Source: Sinorhizobium fredii USDA 205 (GTDB lineage Bacteria; Pseudomonadota; Alphaproteobacteria; Rhizobiales; Rhizobiaceae). Taken from it: a DNA stretch of 33,214 nucleotides. Positions 7,998 to 14,974 of the stretch are shown piece by piece. The translations under genes and the position numbers were made by a program. Where the stretch lies: the NCBI RefSeq assembly GCF_001461695.1, contig NZ_AUTC01000171.1:1-33214 (forward strand), given 5' to 3'. How positions within the stretch are numbered: position 1 is the first letter of the stretch; every line of letters starts with the position of its first letter. The notes under the pieces are model-generated. The model did no database searches. It worked only from the letters and a program-made list of their open reading frames with translations, and was not told the DNA's origin.

Positions 7998-8069
7998 CGC
8001 ATGTCTCCTTTGTTTGGCGGCTACCGCCGCGTTCCCTGTTGTTGTTGATTCCCTGCATCTTTTTCGGTC

Positions 8070-8717
8070 TCAATGGGCTGGCGCTCGTCGCTCGAGCAGC
8101 CGCGCATATTGCGTCAAAGGGTAGCAAAGCACGAAGAAAATCACCGCGACCAGCCCATAGACGGTGAACGGTTCGAAAGTAGCATTATTGATCGCATTGG
8201 CTGTCCTGAGAAGCTCCTCGAACCCGATGATCGAGGTCAGCGCCGTGCTCTTGATGAGCTGCACCAGGAACCCGACCACCGGCGGACGCGTGATCGCAAA
8301 GGCCTGCGGCAGGATGACGAGACGCAATTCCTGGAGATAGTGCAGGCCAAGGCTGGCACCGGCGTCCCACTGGCCGCGCGGCAGCGCCTCGACGCCCCCG
8401 CGCCAGATTTCCGCCAGGTAAGCGCTGGCGTAGAAAGTCAGTCCAAAGGCTGCCGCCGTCCAGGGCTCGATGCGGAAGCCAAGCATCGGCAGACCGAAGA
8501 ACATCAGGAAGAGCTGCATCAGCAGCGGCGTGCCCTGGAAAAGCGCGATGTAGCCGGCACCGAAGCGGCGCAACCACGGCCGTTTCGAAATGCGCGCGAA
8601 GAGGATCAGCAGGCCGACCGCCGCGCCGCCGGCGAAGGCGACGATCGAGAGCAGGATTGTCCAGCGCGTTGCGAAAAGCAGATTGCGCAGAATGTCCCAA
8701 AAGGTGAATTCGATCAC
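8070..8717 (-). CDS. Polar amino-acid ABC transporter permease (HisM/GlnP type)
   Basis: A 215-residue inner-membrane permease of the His/Glu/Gln/Arg/opine family. Recognisable segments are YIALFQGTPLLMQLFLMFFG near residues 55-74 and the coupling loop WDAGASLGLHYLQELRLVILPQA near 118-140. The start is a GTG at 8717 that overlaps the stop of the upstream permease as GTGA, which implies translational coupling. It pairs with the next permease and the family-3 binding protein. No ATPase of the matching GlnQ/HisP type is encoded beside it, so the importer must borrow one. The substrate is inferred only as a polar or basic amino acid. Confidence 0.9.
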   Translation of the reverse strand: MIEFTFWDILRNLLFATRWTILLSIVAFAGGAAVGLLILFARISKRPWLRRFGAGYIALFQGTPLLMQLFLMFFGLPMLGFRIEPWTAAAFGLTFYASAYLAEIWRGGVEALPRGQWDAGASLGLHYLQELRLVILPQAFAITRPPVVGFLVQLIKSTALTSIIGFEELLRTANAINNATFEPFTVYGLVAVIFFVLCYPLTQYARLLERRAPAH

Positions 8718-9382
8718 GACACACCCGCCCCTAACACGCGCCGGCCACCGGCGACAAGGAACCGCCTGATCGCCATCGACAGGCCAAGATAGATCATGGT
8801 GACGACAAGATAGGTCTCGAAGGACCGGAACGTCCGTGCCTGCAGCAGGTCTGCCTCGTGGGCGAGCTCGCGCACCGCGATCTGCGAAACGACCGCCGAT
8901 TCCAGCATCATGATGACGACTTGGCTGGTCAGTGCCGGGAAGATTACCTTGAGCGCCTGCGGCAGAATGATCTTGATGAAAACCTGGCGCTGTCTCAGGC
9001 CCAGCGCGAGAGCTGCCTCGCTCTGCCCTCTTGGCACTGCATCGAGGCCCGCGCCGACGATCTCGGTCGTGTAGGCGGCCATGTTGAGGGTCATTGCGAG
9101 GATCGCCGCGACGATCGGGTCGAGACGGATGCCGATGCTCGGCAGGCCGAAAAAGATGAAGAAAAGCTGCACCAGGAAAGGCGTATTGCGGATCACTTCG
9201 ACATAGATCGCCACCGCCTTGCTCAGCAGGTCATAGCGGCTGCGACGTGCGGCCGCCAAAAGAATGCTGATCAGAATGCCGAGCACCGTCGTGCAGGCGA
9301 TCAGCAGCAAAGTCATGGCCGCACCGTGAGCGATCGCGCCCGCGGCGTCGTGAAGCCATCTAAAGTCGAGGCTGTAGCCCAT
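8714..9382 (-). CDS. Polar amino-acid ABC transporter permease (HisQ/GlnP type)
   Basis: A 222-residue permease homologous to its downstream partner. The family signature is VEVIRNTPFLVQLFFIFFGLP (interrupted reading, residues about 60-80), and the EAA-like loop is SEAALALGLRQRQVFIKIIL followed by PQAL. GAAGGG lies about 8 bases before the ATG at 9382. Together with the 215-residue partner it should make the transmembrane heterodimer of a basic or polar amino-acid importer. A long hairpin lies between this gene and the binding-protein gene upstream of it. Confidence 0.9.
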   Translation of the reverse strand: MGYSLDFRWLHDAAGAIAHGAAMTLLLIACTTVLGILISILLAAARRSRYDLLSKAVAIYVEVIRNTPFLVQLFFIFFGLPSIGIRLDPIVAAILAMTLNMAAYTTEIVGAGLDAVPRGQSEAALALGLRQRQVFIKIILPQALKVIFPALTSQVVIMMLESAVVSQIAVRELAHEADLLQARTFRSFETYLVVTMIYLGLSMAIRRFLVAGGRRVLGAGVS

Positions 9383-9401
9383 CGTCGCAACCCTTCAAGG
9401 A

Positions 9402-9430
9402 CAGCCTGCGGAAAAGGCTTCCGCAGGCTG
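9402..9430 (-). terminator. Perfect intercistronic hairpin after the amino-acid binding-protein gene
   Basis: Arms CAGCCTGCGGAA (9402-9413) and TTCCGCAGGCTG (9419-9430) are perfectly complementary around a 5-base loop, 17 bases after the stop of the binding-protein gene. There is no T-run, so a partial attenuator or 3'-end stabiliser is more likely than a full terminator. Confidence 0.7.
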
Positions 9431-9447
9431 CACATGCCTTAAGCCGC

Positions 9448-10242
9448 TTAGTCCTTGAGGTTGTCCGGGTTGAGCGGCGTCTTCAACCATGTTTGCGAGC
9501 TTTCGTTCAGCTTGCCGTCCGCAAGCATCTTGGCGACCGTCTCGTTGACCGATTGCTTCAGGCGTTCCTCGTTCTTGTTGAGCCCGATATGCGAGGGTGA
9601 GGTGAGCAGCTGGAACTTTTGTTCCGGCTTCAGCGCCTCCTGGCGTGCCAGCACCTGCGCGCCGACGTCATTGCCGACCACCATCAGCTGCGTCTGGCCG
9701 GAAATGAAGGCCTGGATCACGGCGTTGTAGTTGTCGAAGCGCTTGATGTCTGCCGAGGCCGGCGCGGCTTCGGTCAGCGACGTGTCCTCGAGCGTGCCGC
9801 GATTGACGGCGATCGTCTTGTCAGCGAGATCGTCCTTGCCGGTGACCTTGAGCTCAGCCGGACCGATAACGGCGATGTAGTAAGGCGCGTAGGCTGCCGC
9901 GAAATCGATAACTTCCGCGCGTTCCTTCGAATAGCCGACACTCATCAGGATATCGACGCGCTTGTCGTTGAGATAGGGGATGCGATTCTGGCCGGTGACG
10001 CTGACCAGGTTGAGCTTCACGCCGAGCGCATCGGCAATCTGCTGCGCCACGTCGACGTCATAGCCTTTGATGCTCATGTCGGCACTGGCTGACGAGAAGG
10101 GCGGGAAATCCGAGAATATCCCGACATTGATCTGGCCGGCGGCCTTGATGTCGTCGACCGCGTCGGCGCGAGCCATTCCTGTCGCCGCGCCAATCATCAA
10201 CGCAGCGGTGAACATTGCTTTCAGCTTCGCCTGGATTGTCAT
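9448..10242 (-). CDS. Amino-acid ABC transporter substrate-binding protein (family 3)
   Basis: A 264-residue periplasmic protein. It has a Sec signal (hydrophobic core TAALMIGAATGMARA, cleavage probably after residue 26) and a mature domain beginning AVDDIKAAGQINVGIFSDFP. That domain is typical of family-3 binding proteins (HisJ, ArtJ, GlnH, OccT relatives). GYDVDVAQQIADALG, SVGYSKERAEVIDFA and the late NRGTLEDTS segment are family landmarks. GGGGAA precedes the ATG by about 5 bases. It lies directly downstream of the ureohydrolase gene on the same strand, so its ligand may be arginine or a related guanidino amino acid (inference). Confidence 0.9.
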   Translation of the reverse strand: MTIQAKLKAMFTAALMIGAATGMARADAVDDIKAAGQINVGIFSDFPPFSSASADMSIKGYDVDVAQQIADALGVKLNLVSVTGQNRIPYLNDKRVDILMSVGYSKERAEVIDFAAAYAPYYIAVIGPAELKVTGKDDLADKTIAVNRGTLEDTSLTEAAPASADIKRFDNYNAVIQAFISGQTQLMVVGNDVGAQVLARQEALKPEQKFQLLTSPSHIGLNKNEERLKQSVNETVAKMLADGKLNESSQTWLKTPLNPDNLKD

Positions 10243-10290
10243 TGTTGTTCCCCTGTTTTTGAATCTTGTCTGTTGTCAGGATTGGCCGAT

Positions 10291-10311
10291 GGCCGCCTCC
10301 AGCCGGCGGCC
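10291..10311 (-). terminator. Weak hairpin between ureohydrolase and binding-protein genes
   Basis: GGCCGCC (10291-10297) and GGCGGCC (10305-10311) can pair around a 7-base loop in the 86-base gap. No T-run follows on the minus strand. It may only partly reduce read-through from the ureohydrolase gene. Confidence 0.35.
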
Positions 10312-10328
10312 GGTCGATCTTGGAGCTG

Positions 10329-11384
10329 TCATTTGCCGGTGATTGCCGGGCTGAAGACCATCAGGCTCAGGATTTCGAAGAGCACCTGCGCGCCGGCATG
10401 GGCGGTGTTGGTCGTCGCATCATATTGCGGGGCGACCTCCACCACGTCGCCGCCAACGAGGTTGACGCCCTTGAGGCCGCGAATGAGTTCCAGCACCTCG
10501 CGGGTCGTCAGGCCGCCGACCTCGGGCGTCCCGGTGCCGGGCGCGAAACTCGGATCGAGACTGTCTATGTCGAAGGAGAGGTAGGTCGGGCCGTCGCCGA
10601 CGATCTTCTTCGCCTTTTCGATGATGGCGGGAATGCCGAGGCCGGTAACCTCCTCCGCATGGATCACAGTCATGCCGGACTCGTAGGAGAATTCCCAAAG
10701 ATACTCGGCCGAACCGCGAATGCCGATCTGGATGACCCGGGTCGGGTCGAGCACGCCGTCGAGCACGGCATTGCGGAATGGGCCGCCGTGATGGAACTTG
10801 GTGAGATCGTAGGCGCCGCCGGTGTCGCAGTGGGCATCGATATGGATCATGCCGACCGGCCGCTTCTTGCCGACCGCCTTGAGGATCGGATGGGTCATAG
10901 AGTGGTCGCCGCCGACCGAGAGGGGCACGACGCCGGCGTCGACGATCTGGTTGAGACGCTTCTCGATGTCGTCATGGCTGAGTTCCAGCCGGTAGCGACT
11001 GCGGAAGGGAACGTCGCCAATGTCGGCAACCCTAAGATCGTGCACCGGCGCGCAGCCGAGCACGTGGTTGTAGGGTCCGATCCGCTCGATGGCGCGCAGC
11101 GCCCGCGGCCCGAAGCGGGAACCCGGACGGTTGGTGACGCCGAGGTCCATCGGTATGCCGACGATCGCCACCTGCAGATTGCCGAAGTCCGGATTGTCGG
11201 CATCGACCGGCATGTAGGGCGCGGTCAGGAATGTGGGGATGCCGGAATAGGGCGCCAGCCGCGTGCCGCTCTTCGTGAAGATCTTGTCCGCCACCTTGCG
11301 GAAGGTCGGATCGAAGAGTTCGCCGCCGTGGCTTTCGCCATATTTCGCCTTCAATTCGCTGAGCTTCTTGTCGTCCCAGGCCAT
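10329..11384 (-). CDS. Agmatinase/arginase-family ureohydrolase
   Basis: A 351-residue enzyme of the arginase superfamily, which hydrolyses guanidino groups to urea and an amine with a binuclear metal centre. All metal ligands are present: His161 in GGDHS, Asp183, His185 and Asp187 in HIDAHCD, and Asp272 and Asp274 in SFDIDSLDP; Glu316 is in GGDVVEVAP. It is longer than E. coli-type agmatinase owing to an N-terminal extension of about 45 residues before YSGIPTFLTAP. Agmatine, 4-guanidinobutyrate or other guanidino acids are possible substrates; the family also includes guanidine hydrolases, but no nickel-chaperone genes accompany it. The start at 11384 (MAWDDKK) has GGGAGG 8 bases upstream. 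It heads the nine-gene block and is divergent from the LysR gene, its probable regulator. Confidence 0.92.
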   Translation of the reverse strand: MAWDDKKLSELKAKYGESHGGELFDPTFRKVADKIFTKSGTRLAPYSGIPTFLTAPYMPVDADNPDFGNLQVAIVGIPMDLGVTNRPGSRFGPRALRAIERIGPYNHVLGCAPVHDLRVADIGDVPFRSRYRLELSHDDIEKRLNQIVDAGVVPLSVGGDHSMTHPILKAVGKKRPVGMIHIDAHCDTGGAYDLTKFHHGGPFRNAVLDGVLDPTRVIQIGIRGSAEYLWEFSYESGMTVIHAEEVTGLGIPAIIEKAKKIVGDGPTYLSFDIDSLDPSFAPGTGTPEVGGLTTREVLELIRGLKGVNLVGGDVVEVAPQYDATTNTAHAGAQVLFEILSLMVFSPAITGK

Positions 11385-11554
11385 TGGCCGAGCCTCCCTG
11401 TCTGTCGCCGGGGATAAGCGTCGCGAAGCCATCGCAACTGGCGGTTTCGCCGATCCGATCCGACGCAATCATGTTCCCCAGGCATTTTGCCCTTGTTGAA
11501 CCTATTAGGTGACAAATCCTCTGGAAAATCAATTGACATTGTTATAGCGTTTCG

Positions 11555-11571
11555 TGTGAGAAAATCTCACA
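11555..11571. promoter_or_regulatory. Perfect 17-bp palindrome, candidate LysR operator
   Basis: TGTGAGA-AAA-TCTCACA lies in the 212-base divergent region between the ureohydrolase and LysR genes, 25 bases before the LysR start. Within it, a T followed by 11 bases and then A matches the generic LysR-box rule. A TTGACA hexamer at 11533-11538 reads toward LysR; no convincing -10 partner is seen. Its position would suit autorepression and control of both directions. Confidence 0.55.
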
Positions 11572-11596
11572 GCATCGAAGTCTTCCGGAGCCCCGC

Positions 11597-12640
11597 TTGT
11601 CGAGCCGCCTGCCCCCGTTGAATCCGCTGCGCGCCTTTGAGGCGACGGCCCGGCGCGGTTCGGTTTCCGCCGCGGCCCGCGAGCTCAACGTCACCCATGG
11701 CGCCATCAGCCATCAGATCCGCGCGCTCGAACTTTCCTTCAACGTGCCGCTCTTCGAGCGGGGCGGCAAGCGGTTGAGGTTGACACCCCAGGGCGCGTTG
11801 CTGCTGCCGGCCGTCATGCACGCCTTTGCCGAGATCGCCGCCGCCACGGCGGCGATGACCCGGCCCGCCACGAGCGGCGAGCTCCGCATCACCTGCGTGC
11901 CGGCGCTGCTCTCCTTCTGGATGATCCCGCGCCTGCATCGGTTCACCGAGCAGTTTCCCGACGTGCAGCTGACGCTGGTCGCCTCCAACGACGAGGCGCA
12001 TCTCCACTCCCCCGACGTCGATGTCTGCCTCCTCTACGGCGATGGCAATTGGGGAGACTGCTGGGTCAGGCTCTGGAGCCGGCTGGAGCTGTTTCCCGTG
12101 GTCAGCCCGACGCTCCTCAACATGCGGCCGCTGCGCTCGGTCCGGGATCTGCGCGACCATGTGATGCTGCATGGCGACGACGGCCGCGAGTGGAACACCT
12201 GGCTCGCCGCCGCCGACGCGACCGACCTTCAGCGCGGCCGCCAGCACTTCATGAGCGACGCGCGGCTCTCGACCGAGGGCGCCCTTCACAACCAGGGCGT
12301 GGCGCTCGGCGATACGATCACCGCCGGCAGCTTGATCGCCCGCGGCGAGTTGATCGCGCCCTTCGACCTGACGGTCCCCGCCAACGACGCCTTTTTCGTC
12401 GCCTGCCGCAACGAGGTGCGCGCCGCACCGATCGTCCGCGTCTTCATCGACTGGCTGTTTGCGGCACTCGAGAGCGATCCGATGCCGGAGCTCCAGACCT
12501 CCGCCCGCACGATCATCCGCTCCCGCATGTCGAGACCGGAAGGTCCCGAACAAAAATCGACAGCGAATGGCTTCCAGCCCGTTTCTTCCCCGAAGAACCG
12601 GCGCCTCGAAGGCCCGCAAAAACGCAAGATCAAGTCATAA
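11597..12640 (+). CDS. LysR-family transcriptional regulator (GcvA-like)
   Basis: A 347-residue regulator. The N-terminal winged helix-turn-helix spans about residues 9-67 (LNPLRAFEATARRGSVSAAA, then NVTHGAISHQIRALE), followed by the effector-binding domain from about residue 95 (GELRITCVPALLSFWMIP). The start codon is TTG at 11597, with GGAG 6 bases upstream; no better ATG is available. The last ~50 residues, after the usual end of the fold, are basic and rich in Ser, Pro and Lys, an unusual tail for this family. The stop overlaps the first possible ATG of the next frame (TAATG), so LysR and aminotransferase are probably co-transcribed. It likely controls the divergent ureohydrolase and transport operon. 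The ligand is unknown; a guanidino or polyamine compound is inferred. Confidence 0.88.
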   Translation: MSSRLPPLNPLRAFEATARRGSVSAAARELNVTHGAISHQIRALELSFNVPLFERGGKRLRLTPQGALLLPAVMHAFAEIAAATAAMTRPATSGELRITCVPALLSFWMIPRLHRFTEQFPDVQLTLVASNDEAHLHSPDVDVCLLYGDGNWGDCWVRLWSRLELFPVVSPTLLNMRPLRSVRDLRDHVMLHGDDGREWNTWLAAADATDLQRGRQHFMSDARLSTEGALHNQGVALGDTITAGSLIARGELIAPFDLTVPANDAFFVACRNEVRAAPIVRVFIDWLFAALESDPMPELQTSARTIIRSRMSRPEGPEQKSTANGFQPVSSPKNRRLEGPQKRKIKS

Positions 12641-12681
12641 TGCAGGCGCACCGCGCCTTTCTTCAACAACAGGAATGCTCG

Positions 12682-13860
12682 ATGCCCCACTTCAATCGCC
12701 TCGTCGAAAAACTCTCGCCGCCGCCGGTCCCTTCGGTGCTCGCCTGGGCGAGGGCCTATGATGGAGCAAAGGCTCCGCTGATCGATCTGTCGCAAGCTGT
12801 ACCCGGCTATCCCGCCCATCCGGATATGCTCCGATGGCTCGGCGAGGCGGCAGCGTCGCCTGCCTATACCGGCTACGGCGCGATCGAGGGCGAGCCCGAA
12901 CTGCGCAGCGCCTATGCCGACCAGGTGGCAACGCTCTACGGCGCCCCGATTGCCGCCGAGAACATTCACATCACGTCCGGCTGCAACCAGGCCTTCATCT
13001 GCGCCGCCATGGCGATCGCCGGCGCAGGCGATACGGTGCTGATGACCAACCCCTATTATTTCAATCAGGAAACGACGCTGGCGATGCTCGGCATCAATGT
13101 CGAACTCGCACCCTGCGATGCCGGCGCAGGCTTCCTGCCCGAGGTCGATACCATCGCCTCGGCGCTTCGGCCGGGCGTCCGCGCCCTTGCCCTCGTCTCT
13201 CCGAACAATCCGACCGGCGCCGTCTATCCGGCGGACCTGCTCCAGCGCATCTATGAAGTCTGCCGGGCGAACCGTACCTGGCTCATCCTCGATGAGACCT
13301 ACCGCGACTTCCTGCCCGACGCCACAGTCGCGCCGCATCGCCTGCTCCAGACCAAGGGATGGCAGGAAGGTTTCATCGGCCTCTACAGCTTCTCGAAGTC
13401 GTTCTGCATCCCCGGCCACCGCCTCGGCGCGATCACCGCCGGACCGGCGGTCGTCGAGCAGGTGACCAAGATCATGGACAACCTGCAGATCTGCGCGCCG
13501 CGCTCGGCTCAAGCCGCTGTCGCCAAGGCCATCCCGGCGCTTGCCGATTGGCGGCTCGCCAATCGCGCCGAGATCACCGCCCGTGCCAACGCGCTGAAGG
13601 AGGTCATGGGCCGCCTGCCGCAATGGAAACTGCAGGCCATCGGCGCCTATTTCGCCTATGTCCGTCACCCCTTCCGCGACATCGATTCGCAATTCGTCGC
13701 CGAGAAGCTGGCAAAGCTCGCCGGCGTCGTCTGTCTGCCGGGCGATTATTTCGGAGCGGGGCAGGAAAGCTATCTGCGTTTTGCCTTCGCCAATGCCGAT
13801 GTACCGACGATCCAGAAATTGGAGGAGCGGCTGGCGGGATTTGAGTTGCCGGGCATTTAA
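12682..13860 (+). CDS. Class I/II pyridoxal-phosphate aminotransferase
   Basis: A 392-residue PLP enzyme of fold type I. The Schiff-base lysine is Lys239 in YSFSKSFCIPGHRLG. Asp204 and Tyr207 are in LDETYRDF, Asn176 is in SPNNPTGAVY and the substrate-carboxylate-type Arg247 follows. YTGYGAIEGEPELR near residues 62-75 is a typical N-terminal motif of aspartate-aminotransferase-like members. The start at 12682 has AGGAA about 6 bases before it; an in-frame ATG at 12640, overlapping the LysR stop, would add 14 residues but lacks an SD. Placement next to a ureohydrolase suggests transamination of a guanidino or basic amino acid, but family members with this pattern act on many amino acids. Confidence 0.88.
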   Translation: MPHFNRLVEKLSPPPVPSVLAWARAYDGAKAPLIDLSQAVPGYPAHPDMLRWLGEAAASPAYTGYGAIEGEPELRSAYADQVATLYGAPIAAENIHITSGCNQAFICAAMAIAGAGDTVLMTNPYYFNQETTLAMLGINVELAPCDAGAGFLPEVDTIASALRPGVRALALVSPNNPTGAVYPADLLQRIYEVCRANRTWLILDETYRDFLPDATVAPHRLLQTKGWQEGFIGLYSFSKSFCIPGHRLGAITAGPAVVEQVTKIMDNLQICAPRSAQAAVAKAIPALADWRLANRAEITARANALKEVMGRLPQWKLQAIGAYFAYVRHPFRDIDSQFVAEKLAKLAGVVCLPGDYFGAGQESYLRFAFANADVPTIQKLEERLAGFELPGI

Positions 13861-13938
13861 TGCATGTCGCCCAAAAGTGTGCAGCGGTTTTGGGACGACG
13901 ACATGCATAGAAACAAGACCCAAAGCGCGACGCGCTTT
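13861..13938. repeat. RIME-like palindromic intergenic element
   Basis: Two adjoining palindromes fill the 82 bases between convergent genes. The first (13861-13907) has arms TGCATGTCG and CGACATGCA, with inner arms CCCAAAA and TTTTGGG. The second (13922-13938) is AAAGCGCG-A-CGCGCTTT. The core AAAAGTGTGCAGCGGTTTT and the two-palindrome layout match my recollection of the rhizobial RIME family. In this location it could also act as a bidirectional terminator. Confidence 0.7.
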
Positions 13939-13942
13939 AGGT

Positions 13943-14827
13943 TCAGCCGCGGCGGGCGATCAGGATGCCGATGAGCACGATCGCGCCGCCAATTGCCTGC
14001 ATGATACCCACGGGCTCGCTCAGCAGGACCCAGGCGAGCACCGCGGCCAGCACCGGCTGTATGAGCAGCGTCAGCGATGAAAAGGCCGGTGCCAAATAGG
14101 CGAGCGCATAGGTGATCGCCACCTGACCCCCGGCGTGGCAGACGAAGGCAAGACCAAAAAGCATCGCCCAGCCGAAACCGGTGGGCGGCAGCAGTGACGG
14201 TTCGGCGAGCAACGCCATCGGCAGGATGCAGAGGGCAGCCGAAGCGGTGCTCCAGTTGGCGATGCGGTTGGTGCTGAAGCGGCTGCGCAATTTCCCGATG
14301 GCGAGGATGTAGCCGGCGTAAAACATTGCCGCGACAACTGCGATGCCGTCACCCAGAAGGTCGCCGTCGCCAAGCGCGCCCGGGCCGCCTTTCAGCACTA
14401 TGACGCCGACGATAGCCACGACGAGGCCGGCCATGAAATTGCGGCTCACCGGCGAGCGGAACAGCGCCCAACTGGCAAGCGTCACGAAAACCGGGGCGAG
14501 ATTGGCGAGTAAGGTCGCGTTCGCCACCGAAGTCATGGTGAGGGAGAGGTGCCACGCCCCGAGGTCGAGTGCGAGGAAGACGCCCGGCAGGATGAGCAGA
14601 GCATAGTCGGAGAAGCGCTCCGGGCGCCGGTCGGCGCTCGCGTCCTTGCCAAGCCACGACCAGGCGACAAGCGGGATCAGCGCCAGCGCGACACGCCAGA
14701 AGGCCGTTGCCATCGGCCCCACTTCCGAAAGCCTGACGAAAATCGGCGATCCGGCGATTGCGACACCGCCGGCGAGCAGCGCGGTCATGGCCAGGGAATT
14801 TTGGGAGGAACTGACGGGCTGATTCAC
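13943..14827 (-). CDS. DMT-superfamily exporter with two EamA domains
   Basis: A 294-residue inner-membrane protein with about ten hydrophobic segments arranged as two EamA repeats (roughly residues 14-140 and 160-290). Landmarks are PIFVRLSEVGPMATAFWRVA in the first half and ALAYLAPAFSSLTLLIQPVL in the second. The family exports amino acids and other metabolites. The longest start is GTG at 14827 with only a weak SD; an ATG at 14788 would shorten the N-terminus by 13 residues and is a real alternative. It is downstream of the aldehyde dehydrogenase on the same strand, 147 bases apart. A GC hairpin around 14845-14868 lies in that gap. The substrate is unknown. Confidence 0.88.
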   Translation of the reverse strand: MNQPVSSSQNSLAMTALLAGGVAIAGSPIFVRLSEVGPMATAFWRVALALIPLVAWSWLGKDASADRRPERFSDYALLILPGVFLALDLGAWHLSLTMTSVANATLLANLAPVFVTLASWALFRSPVSRNFMAGLVVAIVGVIVLKGGPGALGDGDLLGDGIAVVAAMFYAGYILAIGKLRSRFSTNRIANWSTASAALCILPMALLAEPSLLPPTGFGWAMLFGLAFVCHAGGQVAITYALAYLAPAFSSLTLLIQPVLAAVLAWVLLSEPVGIMQAIGGAIVLIGILIARRG

Positions 14828-14974
14828 AGTGATATCCGAAGACTGGGGAGACGCCTCGAAGGCGCCCCTGCCAGCTATCAGAACCGCGAGCCGCGCAACA
14901 GCCTGAATTCGCCGGAAAGGCGATTCTCACTGGCGGCCGCACGAAAGTTGCAGCCACCAGTTCCAGATTGCCGC

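Noticed and set aside
10329..11384. Specific call as a guanidine hydrolase.
   Set aside because: The metal ligands are common to the whole arginase superfamily, and no nickel-chaperone genes are near, so the substrate is left open.
12286..13923. Long minus-strand open frame opposite the aminotransferase.
   Set aside because: The plus strand encodes a complete PLP enzyme with catalytic Lys, Asp, Tyr and Arg. The antisense frame has no recognisable domain.
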